A stretch of 64,000 nucleotides of DNA from Sitta carolinensis (lineage: Eukaryota > Chordata > Aves > Passeriformes > Sittidae). The DNA is taken from contig CM063283.1 in assembly GCA_032173965.1 (NCBI GenBank), positions 87,905,243 to 87,969,242 on the forward strand. Reading direction: 5' to 3'. Positions 12,401-25,100 of the stretch are shown here, in pieces (positions within the stretch are counted from its first letter, which is position 1; every line of letters begins with the position of its first letter). The translations under genes and the position numbers were made by a program. The notes under the pieces were generated by a model, which worked only from the letters and a program-made list of their open reading frames with translations, was not told the DNA's origin and ran no database searches.

Positions 12401-13937
12401 GGGGAAAAAGCCCTGGCTTTCTCAAAGCCCAATGCCTCTAGCAGCAATGAGCAGATACACTCATCATTAGGAGATGTGAGTGGCAGGTATGTGGTAGTCT
12501 TGTCTCTGCATTGCTGAAACCCTCATCAGCTGCAGCAGCTGAATGGATCCTGGTCTGGGATGAATTTGATGGATTAGTGTAGTGGAAGAGTATCTGTGCT
12601 GTTACATATCCCACTTGATGCAGCCATGAGTTGTTTTAGGTGCTGGCAAATATACTCTTCCAGATATGGTCAAAATGCTCTTGATTTTCTTATTTATTCA
12701 TAGAAATGAAGGTCTGGATTGGACTCTGATAATAGAATCACCTGTATTTCCTTGCCTTTTTTTTCAAGTCACCTCTTCATACTTGGATAAATAGCACACA
12801 TATGCTGTCTCCAAAACAGGTATTTCTATGGAATATGCACATGGGAAATTTACTACAGTTTATAGGATACAACCCTCAGGAGTAAGATTATTTTTCTGAT
12901 TTCCGTGTGTGTTTAAAAACATAGTATCACCCCTAAATCACATCTTATCAACAAAGTTCCTATGCTCTGTTAATTTTCATCTTTGGGGTAAAAAAATGTG
13001 TGTTGGGATAACTTAGTTTCAAGATGCAACATGTGGTTTAAAGAGAGGATCTGTGTGTGCCTGCAAAAAAAATGAATGATTCTCTGTTTCTCTGTATCTG
13101 CAATTCCATCCTTGAAAGAAAAAAGAAAGGAAGAATATGTTTGTGGTCATGTACAAAGCTACTTGATTTCAGCTTGCTAGTCTGAGTTTTCTTTCTTAGA
13201 AAAGAAAGATCATTTAATCACAGATTGCAAATAGTGGAAATTAGATACTCCTGGAAAGTAGAAAAGATAATAGAATGATAATTTAGTTGATTTCTACCTA
13301 CAGCACAGAATTTGCTCATTTTGGCAACAGCAAGATATTTAGTTCAGCTCTGCCAATTTTTTTTGAAATCTCACTTTAATTTGCTGAGTTTTAAAATCAT
13401 GTGATTATTTCAGCCAGCAGGAGAGCCTGTTTTCTTTTGTCAATTTTTTTTTTTTTAATCCATTTGCTAATTCTTTGGGGTTTTGTTTGGGAGGTTTTCG
13501 GGTTTTTTGAATGTTACTTCATCATGTGCACCATTAAAGATTTTATGAAGGAATGAGAAGTAATTATTTCTTCTTTAGCTTGTTCACACTGGAATAGCCA
13601 TAAAACCCTTGATCCTGATTCTTCACTTTTCTGCAGTTTGTAAATAATTTACTTTGTGCTTATATAAATCTGCTGTTGATATTGATGTATCATTTCTACT
13701 TCAGTCTCACTTAAGGCAAGTGTAAATAACTTTACAGAGTTGCAAAACAGTGGGGAAATAAGTCTCCACAAGCTAAGGCATCAGATTTATTTTCTGGGGT
13801 AAATGAAGAGGTTCTTTGAAGCCTGATCAAAGCCCAGGCTCTCCAGTTGTGTGTAGTGTAAAGCTGGTGGCGTTTAAACAGAATTTGTTGGCTTCAGGAG
13901 TTTTGGTTTTGTTTTGGTTTTGTTTTCTTTTTTTTTC

Positions 13938-13965
13938 TTTTTTTTTTTTTTTTTTTTTTTTTTTT
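13938..13965. repeat. Poly(T) tract, 28 T
   Basis: This is an uninterrupted T28 preceded by a further T/C-rich run (13928-13937) and a TTTTGG-rich lead-in. No AATAAA complement lies beside it, so it looks like simple-sequence expansion rather than the tail of a retrocopy. Confidence 0.9.
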
Positions 13966-16900
13966 ATTGGGGCTTTATATCTCTGGAACCCATATTCGAC
14001 ATATTTCTGGAAATGACAAGTGTGCTGCCATATGGCATGCCAGATTTCAAGCCACTCTGAGGTGCATGTGTGAATTTTAGAGTGCCTGGAAGAAATGAAT
14101 GAAAACCACATTCTCAATTTTATCTATTGCCGAGCTCTGTAGGCAGAGGAATGGGAAGGCTTTGAAGTAAATTCTGCTGGAGGGATTGTGTGCTTATTTC
14201 TGAGCCACCATCCTAATGCAGCAAGGTGTAGCTGTAATTTATGTTTCAAAACATGCACTAATTTCAGCAGGGCTGTCGGTTTATGTGCTGCTGGGCTATT
14301 CTGGGAGATGGTAAGAAATACTGAGCATCTTTTGCTACTGGCAACTGTTACCATTTTCAATTCTTCATTTCCAACCCTTTTTGTGCCTAAGTCTCTTTTT
14401 CAGACTTTTATGCCTGAACTTAATTCTTAAGTATAGTTGAACTGTTATTTCTGTATATGCTCTGCTTCCTTAAAAGGTTCTGTATTGATTATACTTTGAG
14501 TAGATTTCTTAAGCTTTTGTTGGTTAGTAAAAGCTGAGGAAGCATTACTGATGGTATTTGTACCAGGGTTATTTTTCATTCTCGAGACTTTATATAAACT
14601 TTTAAATGCAGAAAAGATGTTTGGGGAAGTTGTGTCAGGTTCTGGTTATAAAGAGCATCTCCTCCTTGCAGAAGGCAAGCTATTATGGTTCTTTAAGATC
14701 AGTTGTGAGATCAGCTTACACAATTCTTTAAATTTTTTTCGGAATCAAAGACAATTAATTTTGAAGGTTTTTTTTATGTAGAAAGGGGGAAGGAACGTAC
14801 TTGTGAGATAGCTAATTTGAGTGATTAATATTTTGACACAGTAGTTGCTTCTGGTAGAATTTGGTAAAATTAATTCATTCTTCCTCTAACAATGGGAGAG
14901 TTTTCACAGGGGAAATCATGTTATGCTACTAAATCCTTTCTCACAAATTTTTCTTTTTTTAAAAAACATACCTCAATATGGTAATTGTTCACGACCCCTT
15001 CCAATGCACAGCCTCATGCTCTTTGATTTGTGTGAAACCCTAAGGCTTTTCATAAGATTCTGCATTTCCTTCATGTTAGGTCATCTCCATGTTTCAGTTT
15101 TACTTGCTTTGTACCAGTTAATTGCTTTTTCTGACCTTGAAAGAAAGAGTATGTTGTGTGTTCTAGTTGTTTCAAAAAGATGATGGCATAGGAATGATCT
15201 TGTAAAACAGCAGTTTTGCCGGTGTTTATACTTACCAACATTTCTGACGTTCTCACACACACGGTGGAAAAATATTTTCCTTCTTCCTAGAAAATACTGA
15301 TTTGTTAGGTCTGTGTTATTTAATAAATTGGTTTGCTGAGGTTAGATGTCCTGATGAGTTGAGGAGCAGGAAGCTGTGGTTCTTGCCAGTGGCAGCAGGA
15401 GGGCCCTTGGGATCTGTGTGTGTGCAATCCTCCTCCAGCCCTTGGGACAGCTCTCCCTGGGAGGATGTCACAGTCAGGAGCACAGAGTGGAGGGTTCCTA
15501 ATGCTGAGAGCATGTCCTCTTGGGTGACAGTGGGCAACTACTGGATAATTCATGGAGTTTACAAGGAGGAGAAAACTATATGCCTTCTTTCTTTCTGAAT
15601 GTTTTTTGGTTTTGTTTTTTTTTCCCCTTAGAGTGTGATACGTTTTCAAAATATCTGCCTCTTCCTGACATGATGTTTTTTGGTTTTTTTTAAATAATTT
15701 AAACAAACTTTTTTAAAATACAAAATCTTAGTTCATATCTGTATTCAACCTAAAGACTTCTGGTGTACAGAGATACCCACAATAGTAATAAGTCATTCTT
15801 TACTTTTGAAATTACGTGAAACCATATGTAGCACCAAGTATATATTCAATGAAAAATTTTTATTTGAAATCAAGACTTTGGAATTTCTGGAATGCAATTT
15901 CTATGTGTTTTGGTAGGAATAAACTAAAGAACAATTTAGAGTTTTTAACTTTAACTTCTTTATGCACAATTTTGAAACATAAGGTTTTCTGTCAGAATGG
16001 CAATACACTTCTTGAATTGCAATCCATATAGAAACTGGTTTTGGAATGGTTTAAGAGAGGGATATTAGTACACTGTGAATTTGTTAGTTAATTCTCTTCA
16101 TACATTTATGTCAAAACTCTTCTTCCAACTTTTCTAGAAATTCTGTGTCTATTAATATATTTAAAGAAACCTAGGTAAGAAACTCTTGGAAAAACCATGA
16201 CACCCACAAAATGGAGCATGTAGTCAGCCGTTTGAAGAATCCCTGTATGCTAAACTTTTTGTCATGTGTCTCTGACTTGGATCGGAATTAGCAACACATA
16301 TCCTCAGTTCTTCCCTTTCTGAAAGACTGGCTTGAATTTGTTAGCATTTTATTTTATATTTCAGGATTAGAGTTTAAGATGTCAAATACAAAACCCTAGC
16401 TAAAACCTGAGCTCTTTTGGTGTAATAGTCATTGCAGGTGATGTGCTTCCTTTATTGTGTATAAATGTTCTTGAGTGTATGATCTTTGAAATTTCAGTGT
16501 ATCAAAACCAGTGTTTGTTCTGAGCCTATTACCAGCCAACCCTTATTTTCTATTAAATTCTTATGAAAACTGTAATAATTGGTGGGTCTTTGTCATCATG
16601 AAGTTAAAACTAAGCTCTGCATAGGTCTTGTGTATATTTTTCCTTCCGTGTCTGTGAAGGGAATTTCTAATTGTTTAAAACCTTTCTGCATCTCTTTCAG
16701 TGTTCCTCTAACATTTTGGCTGCTCTTGTTTTGTTTCTTCATCTGCTTTTTCACTGCTTGACCTTCTCATGTGAGTTATCTTTACCAGCTACTTACTAAA
16801 AACTACATTTGCTATCCATGTTCTTGTTTTGAAAACACCAGCAAAGAGCAATTCTGAAATAAAATTGTGATTGCATGCCCATCCAAGCTTTATTGCTTGG

Positions 16901-18357
16901 TAGATATTGCAGGTAATGGCACTAAAGAAGATATGATAGCATGTGTTGGCAATCAGATGTAGCCCTCGTAGATTTGTAATCTCGTTTATGTGTTGGTACT
17001 GTTTGGAGAAGCTCTGTAAACCTGAAGCAGAACTCTTATTGCCCTTAGGCCATCAATTTACACACACTTCTAGTTCTGCAAATTTTCTTTTAAATCGTAG
17101 ATGTATGTGGTTGGCTTGTTTTATTTTGCATTGGGTTTTTTTAATGAAGAATTGTTTCATAACATTTGGTGGTAATTAGCCCGAGTCAGTCACTTGAGAT
17201 GGGGGGGTAAATCCTGCCCTGCTGAGAATCACAGGAATTTTATGATTGATTTTTGAGGACCCCGTGATCTCATTCAGTTTTTTGGTAAGGCTTTTGTATA
17301 GGTACACAAAATGCCATTCAAAGTTTATGGATGTGTGTGTATTGGTCTAATGGCTTAGTCTTTAATTTGACATTATAAATTCGTCTGATTAACATGTGCC
17401 AATAACTTTCCAAAGCTGGTGCTTAAATCAGGATTATCTACTCTTCTGCTCACCAGTGTAAGTTGTCTTCAAGTAGCAGGTCCACAACGTCCTCCTGCCT
17501 CTCTGCTCCAGGGAGAGCACTGATAGGAAGGATAAGTTTTTTTGCCTGTGGGGACATTGAAAGGCTGGACTGAAAAATAGTACCATCCTCCTTTGAGGTG
17601 ATTCTTCCTTCAGGCTTTATTCAAACAGGAGACATTTTTGCCCTGTGGCAGTTTAGAGTTTGGTTCTCAGACCCAAAGTGCTCATTCTGAAACTCCCATC
17701 AGGTTGTATTCTGCAGAAATGAGGTATCATGTTTCTGCAGTGAAGCTAGCTAGTTTTTTTTAGGTCACAAAGCTAAAATTGGCTTCTGAAACACAAGCTA
17801 AGTAAAGTGTGTAACATACATCCTTACAGTAAGTGTGGCACTGTCTACATCAAAATTTTGTTACATGGGCATAGAAACCCATGCTAGAAATTTTGGTATG
17901 TCCTCTGTAGGGTTGCTCTTTTTTTCTGTTTCCTGTTTCCTTTGTAGCTCATAAAGTTAGATAGTAATAGTTCTTTAATAAAAATAACTTGCCCCGAGTT
18001 GCTTTATTGCAGGTATTTTTTAAAATGTTGACTATTGACAATGAGTATTGAAATGTTGGCTCTCCTTTAGTTCATTAATGCCTGTCATCAGCAGGAAACA
18101 TAATAATTCTGATTGAAGGAAGTTTATGCATGTAAAGTTACTACAAGCTGGTAAAATGCAAGGTGCAAATAATATTTTTTTTGGCGAAGGAATGAATGAA
18201 TGGTGTACCCCCATTTATGGTGTCAGAACCAGTACTAGATGATGCATCGTGCATTTTATCATTGATACTGTTTTGTCATGGTAGGTTTATTTCTGATTCC
18301 TGGAGCATAACCAACATTTTGAATCTTCTTCACACAGCATGTCTGTTCCTGGGCAGA

Positions 18358-18389
18358 TTTTTTTTTTTTTTAAATTTTTTTTTTTTTTT
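18358..18389. repeat. T14-AAA-T15 tract
   Basis: Two T runs are separated by AAA in intronic sequence. This is a simple repeat with no element flanking it that I can recognise. Confidence 0.9.
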
Positions 18390-19582
18390 GTTTGCCACCG
18401 TATGTCAAATGTGCTAAGAATATTAAGCTTGTTGTACTGCTTTCTTAGGGTATCTAGTGCTTCTGAAAATTCAGTAGCTGTAATTTGAGTACTTGATATA
18501 TTCACAGTCTGTAGGTAGGTTCTAGTTTCGAAAATACTTAATTTTTACTGGTAACTGCTACTTTATATTTGTCAAGAAGAAAGCACTTGTGGCATTTTTG
18601 ATATTGCTGATTTAAATGGAAGGTTTAAAACTATTTTTTTTTTTGAAGATGAATTGTGTGTATGCTTTAGTAATTAACAGTGAGTTTTTGAGACTGTTGC
18701 TCTTAGGTTTCATGTCATAGACTTTGTGTTCTGAAGTCTGTGGGATGCTTCTGCTCTTCTGCAGTTTGAGTCATGTAACTTTCCTAAAGGATCTATTCTT
18801 GTTTTAGGATCCATATATGCCATCATAGTCTACTGAAAGAATGGTAAATTATGAAGAAAACCAATATAACTAAAATTGTGCAGAAAGGAGAGGAAATTAC
18901 CCTGCTTCCTTTAAAGTTAACCAGAATTTTCAAGATTATATAAGTATACAAGTACAATTTAGTGTTTTCAGATCTTTATTAGTTTTTAAAAATTCAGAGA
19001 TGATACTCTTAGCTTCATCTTTAGGCAGAGATATTCAGATCATGAAGCCAATGTCTTCATATTTCTCTTAGTGAAGCTTCTGTTCCTGCCAGTCAGTAAA
19101 GCCATTTTAAAGTGTATATAGAAAACCCATGGAAATACACCAGAAAAGACCATGTGATTGAGTAATATGCCTGGAAAAATGCCTCTGCCTTTTGTTTCCT
19201 TTTGTCACAGAAAGGAAAAAAAATACCAAACCCCAACCTCGTGTTATTGTCTTTTAATCTCCTCTGCACTGAGAAAGCTCTGGCCCAGATCTTCCCATTT
19301 TAATTGTGGAATTGGAGTACAAACATTGAAATTACTTCATTACCCTCCCTCCCCCATCAGCATCCTGTCTCTCTCAGTCTGGAATTTATCTGTTTCTCAG
19401 GTTGTCAGTAGGCATGTAAGGACAAAAGTTAATAAAACTATAACTAGAATTGTTTAATGAAATGACTGAAATATTTAAAAGTCTGTTCTTGAAACTTTGA
19501 GCCTTTGTGTACTAGAAACAAAGCATTTGGCATGTGTGTTTGAAAGTGGACAGCATATGTTTTCTTGGCTTTTGTTTTTTAG

Positions 19583-19915
19583 CAACAGATCATGTGTTTA
19601 AATGGCATTGTGACATTTTGATTTCTAGCCTGCATGACGAAGATGATTTAGTCAGGTTAGCTATTGAGAAAGAGCTATTCAACAAGGCTCTTGTGTATTC
19701 TTCAGAGAGAGCTTTGACTGTTGTGAATGCCTACTACAAATAAAGGATGTTTTTATTTGTTTTCTTTCAATTTTTTCTTCCCAAAAGAAAGGACAGACCT
19801 GGACATCTGTAAATGTTTGGGTTTATGTAGTTGTATGATCTTGGGAAATACTGTATGAAGAGAGTGACACATGATTATTATATATCCATAAATAAACTGC
19901 ACTGAAGTGATGAAG
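19583..19915 (+). other. Unassigned terminal-exon-like segment with a 52-codon open end
   Basis: A strong acceptor-like stretch (TTTTGTTTTTTAG, ending at 19582) is followed by an open frame to the TAA at 19741-19743. About 150 bases further there is an AATAAA at 19891-19896, in the order expected for a last exon. The frame has the sense of a protein (for example HDEDDLVRLAIEKELFNKA), acidic then amphipathic, but I recognise no family. It could be an alternative 3' end of NCK2 transcripts, a decayed exon of another gene, or chance. There is no donor-side evidence linking it to any upstream exon. Confidence 0.2.
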
Positions 19916-20688
19916 TATTCGGAGCTTCTGAAAGTTGTCTACATTTACTTTGAAATATTTAACAATGATAGTTTTTAAAATCCAGATGTGATAAGAGCTT
20001 ATTTTTAAAAAAATCATAATCTTTTCAGTACCCTTCAGATTGGTGAGGTTTTGTTTTGATCTCCCCTCTCTGTTTTCCAGTATGAAGTAAACCCTGTGTC
20101 AAAAAGTTCCTTACCCAGGAAATCTTTAAAAGACAACAGACAGACAAAATAAAACAACCCCTGACAAACAAAAAAACGAGAACTGGGACACCATTGGAGT
20201 AAATGTTGAATTCATTGGTGGTTGTTGTTATGGTTTTCATACATTTTGAGCACTGGGACCAGGACAAACTTTTGTGCCACAAGCAGAAGGAACAGTTGTT
20301 TGAGAGCCATGAAATAGCATCTGCCTTCTTCAAGGGATGGTGGGAAGAAGAGGCATTTCCCAAGTCTTTCTGAAATGCTGGGCAGAGAAAGGTAGTTCTG
20401 AATTTTCTTTCTTGTAAATGGAATTTTATTAAGCTGTGATTGCTATCTCTGTCATACTGTAAAGATGGTTGAAAAACGTGCTGATTCTCATTTCATTCAG
20501 TTTATTGTCATACCGTATGGGATTTAAATGAGACCTAATGGAGTAGTAATTGGATTTGATTGGATTTGCATTGCCTGTGTGACACGAAGGAGGATTCATG
20601 GTACTGTGCTCAGTCTGTTGCAGAGAGCAAATGCAAAAATTAAATCTCTTACAAAACTGGAAAAAGATTGATTGAATATATCCTTAAA

Positions 20689-20691
<3 letters not shown>

Positions 20692-20729
<38 letters not shown>
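20692..20729. repeat. Poly(A) tract, 38 A
   Basis: This is an uninterrupted A38. No AATAAA lies just upstream and I found no convincing target-site duplication, so it is called as simple sequence. Confidence 0.92.
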
Positions 20730-20732
<3 letters not shown>

Positions 20733-20832
20733 GAAGAAAATTGTAGCTGAAGAATTTCATTCTGGGCTTTGTGAAAATGCTTCTGACAAGCTCACTGACT
20801 GCATGATTGAGTTGGGAGATATTTTCAATTAC

Positions 20833-20890
20833 CTGTATATTTTCATATATATTAACTGTATATTTTCAGTATATTAACTGTATATTGTAT
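20833..20890. repeat. AT-rich tandem repeat, unit 22-23 bp
   Basis: There are two full copies and one partial copy of a unit beginning CTGTATATTTTCA and ending TATTAA, starting at 20833, 20856 and 20878. It is followed by AATAAA at 20899-20904. It lies 100 bases beyond the A38 tract. Confidence 0.75.
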
Positions 20891-22030
20891 GTAAATACAA
20901 TAAAGTTATTATTAGTTTAGAAGTTTAGTTAAAATTATCGTGTCTGATACTCTATTATGCTTTAACAGCAGAAAACATAGGGGTTACTGATTTGAATTTG
21001 GTTCAAACTGGTAATATCCAAAATTGCTGCCTTGCAAAGAGATGTCTGTGAATACCTCTAAAATAAGATTTTGAGACCAAGTGCCCTAAGAAAACAGTAG
21101 CTGCTCTTCATTGGCACTACTTTGGAATTAAGGCTATCTTGAGTTCTGGAGTGCAACCCTGCCTTTGTGTATTAGGTGCTTCATTGAATTTCTTCTTGAA
21201 TTAGCTCTGTACTAAGAGAATGTACCAGATTTTGACCCAGGAAATTTCTTGTTTTCAGCCTTTTCTGAGTACTGCTAATGACTGTATTCAGGAAAAACAC
21301 CAAACAGAAACAAAAAATACCCACCTCTAATTGTGTGAGTCTTGGTGTAAGAAGCACAGGCTTGGAATATGCAGTCCTAAATATAGTCACATTAATAATG
21401 AATGCTTTCTCTCCTGAATTGTATGCTGCCTTGAAACCAGAAGCACTTGCAGTATATATATCAAGTGGGTTATATCCTTACCACTGAAAGTGTTCTGGAC
21501 AAATCAGGATTAGAAACTTTGTCTAAACCATTCTGCTATTTTCGATCATAATTTACTTATATTTAAAGGTTTATTCATCTATACATGATAAACTTTCTAG
21601 GTAGAATGCATTTACTAGCCAACATACATTGCTCTAGTTATTTGGCACCTGCAGTTTTTTTCCTTGGTTTCATAGCAATCTCTTGCATAGCTTCATTTAA
21701 AAAACAGCTGAACTTATATTTTTATATGTCTGAAAAGAAAGAAAAAAATTCCTTATTTCTTTGTTGAATTAAAATACTGTTTCCCTTTCTCCTTGATCCT
21801 AATCTGTTTTAAAACAACAAATAAACAGAATCCTGTTGCAGGGTTAGTAAGCTGAATTTGCCACATAATTAAGCAGTAACACACACACTTCCAAAGATAA
21901 GGGGAATCAGCAGTTAAAATGGCTTAAGAAAAGCAGCAAGAAATCATACTCTAAAATTAAAATACCATTTGTCAATGAATACCGTTTGTCAAAATGTGGG
22001 GAATATTATTTTCTTTTATGTGGACTTCAG

Positions 22031-22135
22031 GTAAATTTATTTTATGCTTCTGGGAAGTTGGCATGTTATACTGCTGCTGTTAATGTTTTGTTGGGAAAAA
22101 GAAGTTTTTCCAAAATGGTAGTTGAGGATGAAGAG
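22031..22135 (+). other. Unassigned splice-flanked open segment, 105 nt
   Basis: The segment is bounded by TGGACTTCAG (acceptor-like, ending 22030) and GAAGAG|GTAAGC (donor at 22136). It is 105 nt, an exact multiple of three, and open throughout in one frame (begins VNLFYASGKLACY, ends VVEDEE). The polypyrimidine tract is mediocre. I recognise no domain. It may be a cryptic or chance exon-like stretch. Confidence 0.13.
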
Positions 22136-25100
22136 GTAAGCAGAAATCTTTGTAATTGCTTGAGTCAATATGTCTTTTTTCAAAGAAGTGGACCTGGAAG
22201 CTATTATCTTGGGGGGCAAATTTGGACAAGGTAATTGGCTTTGACCTTTTGCCAGATGTCTAACAGTTCCTTTCCCCTCTCCCATGCATCCAGATAAATG
22301 TCATGCCTTTAGGTTTTTGTTCTCTTTTTCTGGTTTCAAGAGTGGAGCTGCTCTTGTAGCTAATCTGCGCTTAAAATTATTTCCACTTCTAACCCCAGTA
22401 GGACTCTCTTTTGGGGTATTCAGACAGAATTGACATAATTGGATTTCTGCCCAGATACTGTATTTAGATAGCTTTGGAGATGTCATTAATTTGACAGCTG
22501 CCATAGGAAATCTTTGTTTTGACTATTGTTACAGGGCCTGCAATGTTTCTATTGCATTTTCATTTGTAGTCTGCCACTGAATTGCTGTGATTAAAATGAG
22601 TAGAATAAGACACCATCAAATGTGTACAAGACATGAAAGGGATGAAATCAGTGCTAAAAATTTCAGAAGGTAGGCTGTTGCCAAATTTTATTTGGGTGTG
22701 ATAAGATTCTGGAATACCTAGTTATCTTCCAAACGCCACTAACAGCACAGCCTGCAGCTGGAGCTGCTGTGTGCTGTGACGGAACCAAAGCTGTGTTAAC
22801 ATTTCTCTTGTTGCCAACCTAAAATAAAGTTTCTGTGTTCAGGCTCAGGCTAAAACTGCTTCAGCTGCTTTTCTGATGGTTCACTTGAAAGAAAAAACAG
22901 TTTTTTGGGGGACTCTGTTCTTGGGAAGTGGAGTTCCTAGCAACTTGGCCATTATTTCCAAAAGGAAACATGGATCTAAGGATCTTTGTCCTGCACAGTG
23001 AAGGTGGAGATTTTGGGGGCTGCTCTTCTGCCATGTTCAAAGAGGATGGTTAGTGTACCATCTACCAAGTTGTGTAAGTGGCAAAACCACTTCAAAGTTC
23101 CATGTGTTTGTCTTCCAGTTCCCTTCGGCTCTTATATGTGAACCTCTAGTTTTGTACTTGAACCTTATACAGATTATTGCGACTCGAACCTTGTTGTTTT
23201 TCATCAGTTGCATCACCAGAGGAGGCTCAGAAAAACTTTTAATCTGAACTATCAGTTTTTCACAGCCTTTGATGTACAAATAGACTGTGACAAAAATATC
23301 TTGCTCCTCCCAAAGATAATTTTCATTAGAGCATTACTGAGTACTAGCACCAAATATTAGTTGAGCTTGTTCTGGTGTCAGTAAGGGATTTTGTGTTGAG
23401 TGGCTTCCCCCTGCCTCAATTTTACTATTGCATTCTAGTTTAGTGTCTGTGTCTAGTTTATGTGAGTTTTTCAGCCCTGTGCTTTTTGGCATTGTAAATG
23501 AAATACTGAGTTTCAGTAAACAGTAGATCTCTGCTCTTCTTGATGGTGGTGGTTTAGAGAGGTTTCTTGACTTGCTTCCTCAGCTGAAGTCACTATAGAT
23601 TTCTTCACCTGAGGGCCAGGATGTCTGGACTCCTTTCTCCTGTCCTCTCCAAGTGGCTCGTTCATGCTGACAGTACTTCAGATGCAGTTTGCCTTAAGAG
23701 AATAGGGCAGAACTTGCAAAATCTTCAGTGTCAGATACTCTACTTGGACAGTAATGCATAGAGCATCCTTATTCCTGGTGGCTGAGCACCTGGAGAAAGG
23801 GTAAAACCCAGACACCCTCAGCAAACAGGCTCAGGTGTGGGGAGCGACAGCTGCAGCTGTTGATGATGGCAGCTTTTGCTGGGGAGTGCCCAAACCAGTC
23901 CTTGTTCTGTCAGCATAAATTATCTGCTTGCCGCAGTTTGAGTTATCAAGAAGTTTCTGACAGTGGTTTCCGTGAAGACATCAGTCACAATCTGCTCTTT
24001 GCATTTCCTCTAGTTCTCTGTATCTGCCTGGTGGTTTCGAAGACAATCACCATTGCCATATCGTTTAGCACTAAGACAGTAGTGGCAATATTGTTCTAAA
24101 TTCAGACAGTGCTGTGTTGAATAGGAAATATTTTCTTCAGACTAAGGAAGAATGAATAATTTACCAGAACAGAAACTCTAACAATGATTTGAGTCAACCT
24201 TGGAATTGCCAGAAGGCTAAGTCTGCCTTACTTGACTCTCTGTGACCCCTGGTACAGTCCATTTTCTGTTACATCTCACCCCAAAGCAAATAATCTAAAA
24301 CTGTGTAACTGGGAGATTTATTTGCTCATTTTAAATGTTAGTCATCTTACTCATGAGTCGTAACCAGTTGTCTCTGCCTAGTGTTTCTCTGATACTGAGT
24401 TAAAGTTACATTCTTCTGTGGTAGCTAATTCATTGGAATATGTGGTTTTTCAGTTCTCCAAAAGGTGCCTGTGAACCTTTTTCCGGTGGAGGTGTTAATT
24501 TTCAGTAATCCACATGTGCAGATTACTGGATTACTATTAAGAGTGTATTAACATGCTGTTTGTAGTAATTTTTCACAGTCATGAAATCCACAAGTATCAA
24601 GTTAAAAGCTCTGACTCTAGTAGAGGGGGTTGGAAGAACTGGTATAATTCAGTGGCTTGTATACATCTTTGTCTTTAAAATGTTTTATAACGTAAAGATG
24701 CAATAGGAAAAGAAGATTTGTGAAGGAGCTGCTTGGGGCTGGTAACTTGCTAACTACCGAGGTCATCCTTAAAGTCTGAGCTGTTTTTATATTTAATGGA
24801 AAAGAATGTTGTCATACAGCTTTTACAAAACATTAAATTATTAATAAGGAAAAGGCTGAAGCTCAAATGGAACCAATTATTAAACTGTATGTAAAAAACA
24901 CTAGTTTATGAAATTCTTACTAACTATAGATGCTAAAATGTTTCTAAAAATGATATCTGTAATTTGAATAATAAACCATTCTATTAAGGAAACCAAAATA
25001 ATTATGTTCCAACCATGGCCCAAGAAGCTCACTTAGTGAAGTATTTCCTAGATCTGAAGTCTAATCCTTTCGTTTCCCTAGAGACACTGTGAGACAAAAT

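Noticed and set aside
13827..14117. Minus-strand 96-codon frame with a Lys-rich centre
   Set aside because: The Lys run is simply the translated T28 tract. No domain or splice support is present.
20668..20877. 69-codon frame with a long Lys run
   Set aside because: It is a translation of the A38 tract and the adjoining AT repeat, with no protein-like sequence outside it.
22736..22800. GC-richer patch with CAGCTGGAGCTGCTG, considered as a possible exon
   Set aside because: There is no splice pair and no long frame; it is a short CAG/CTG-rich stretch only.
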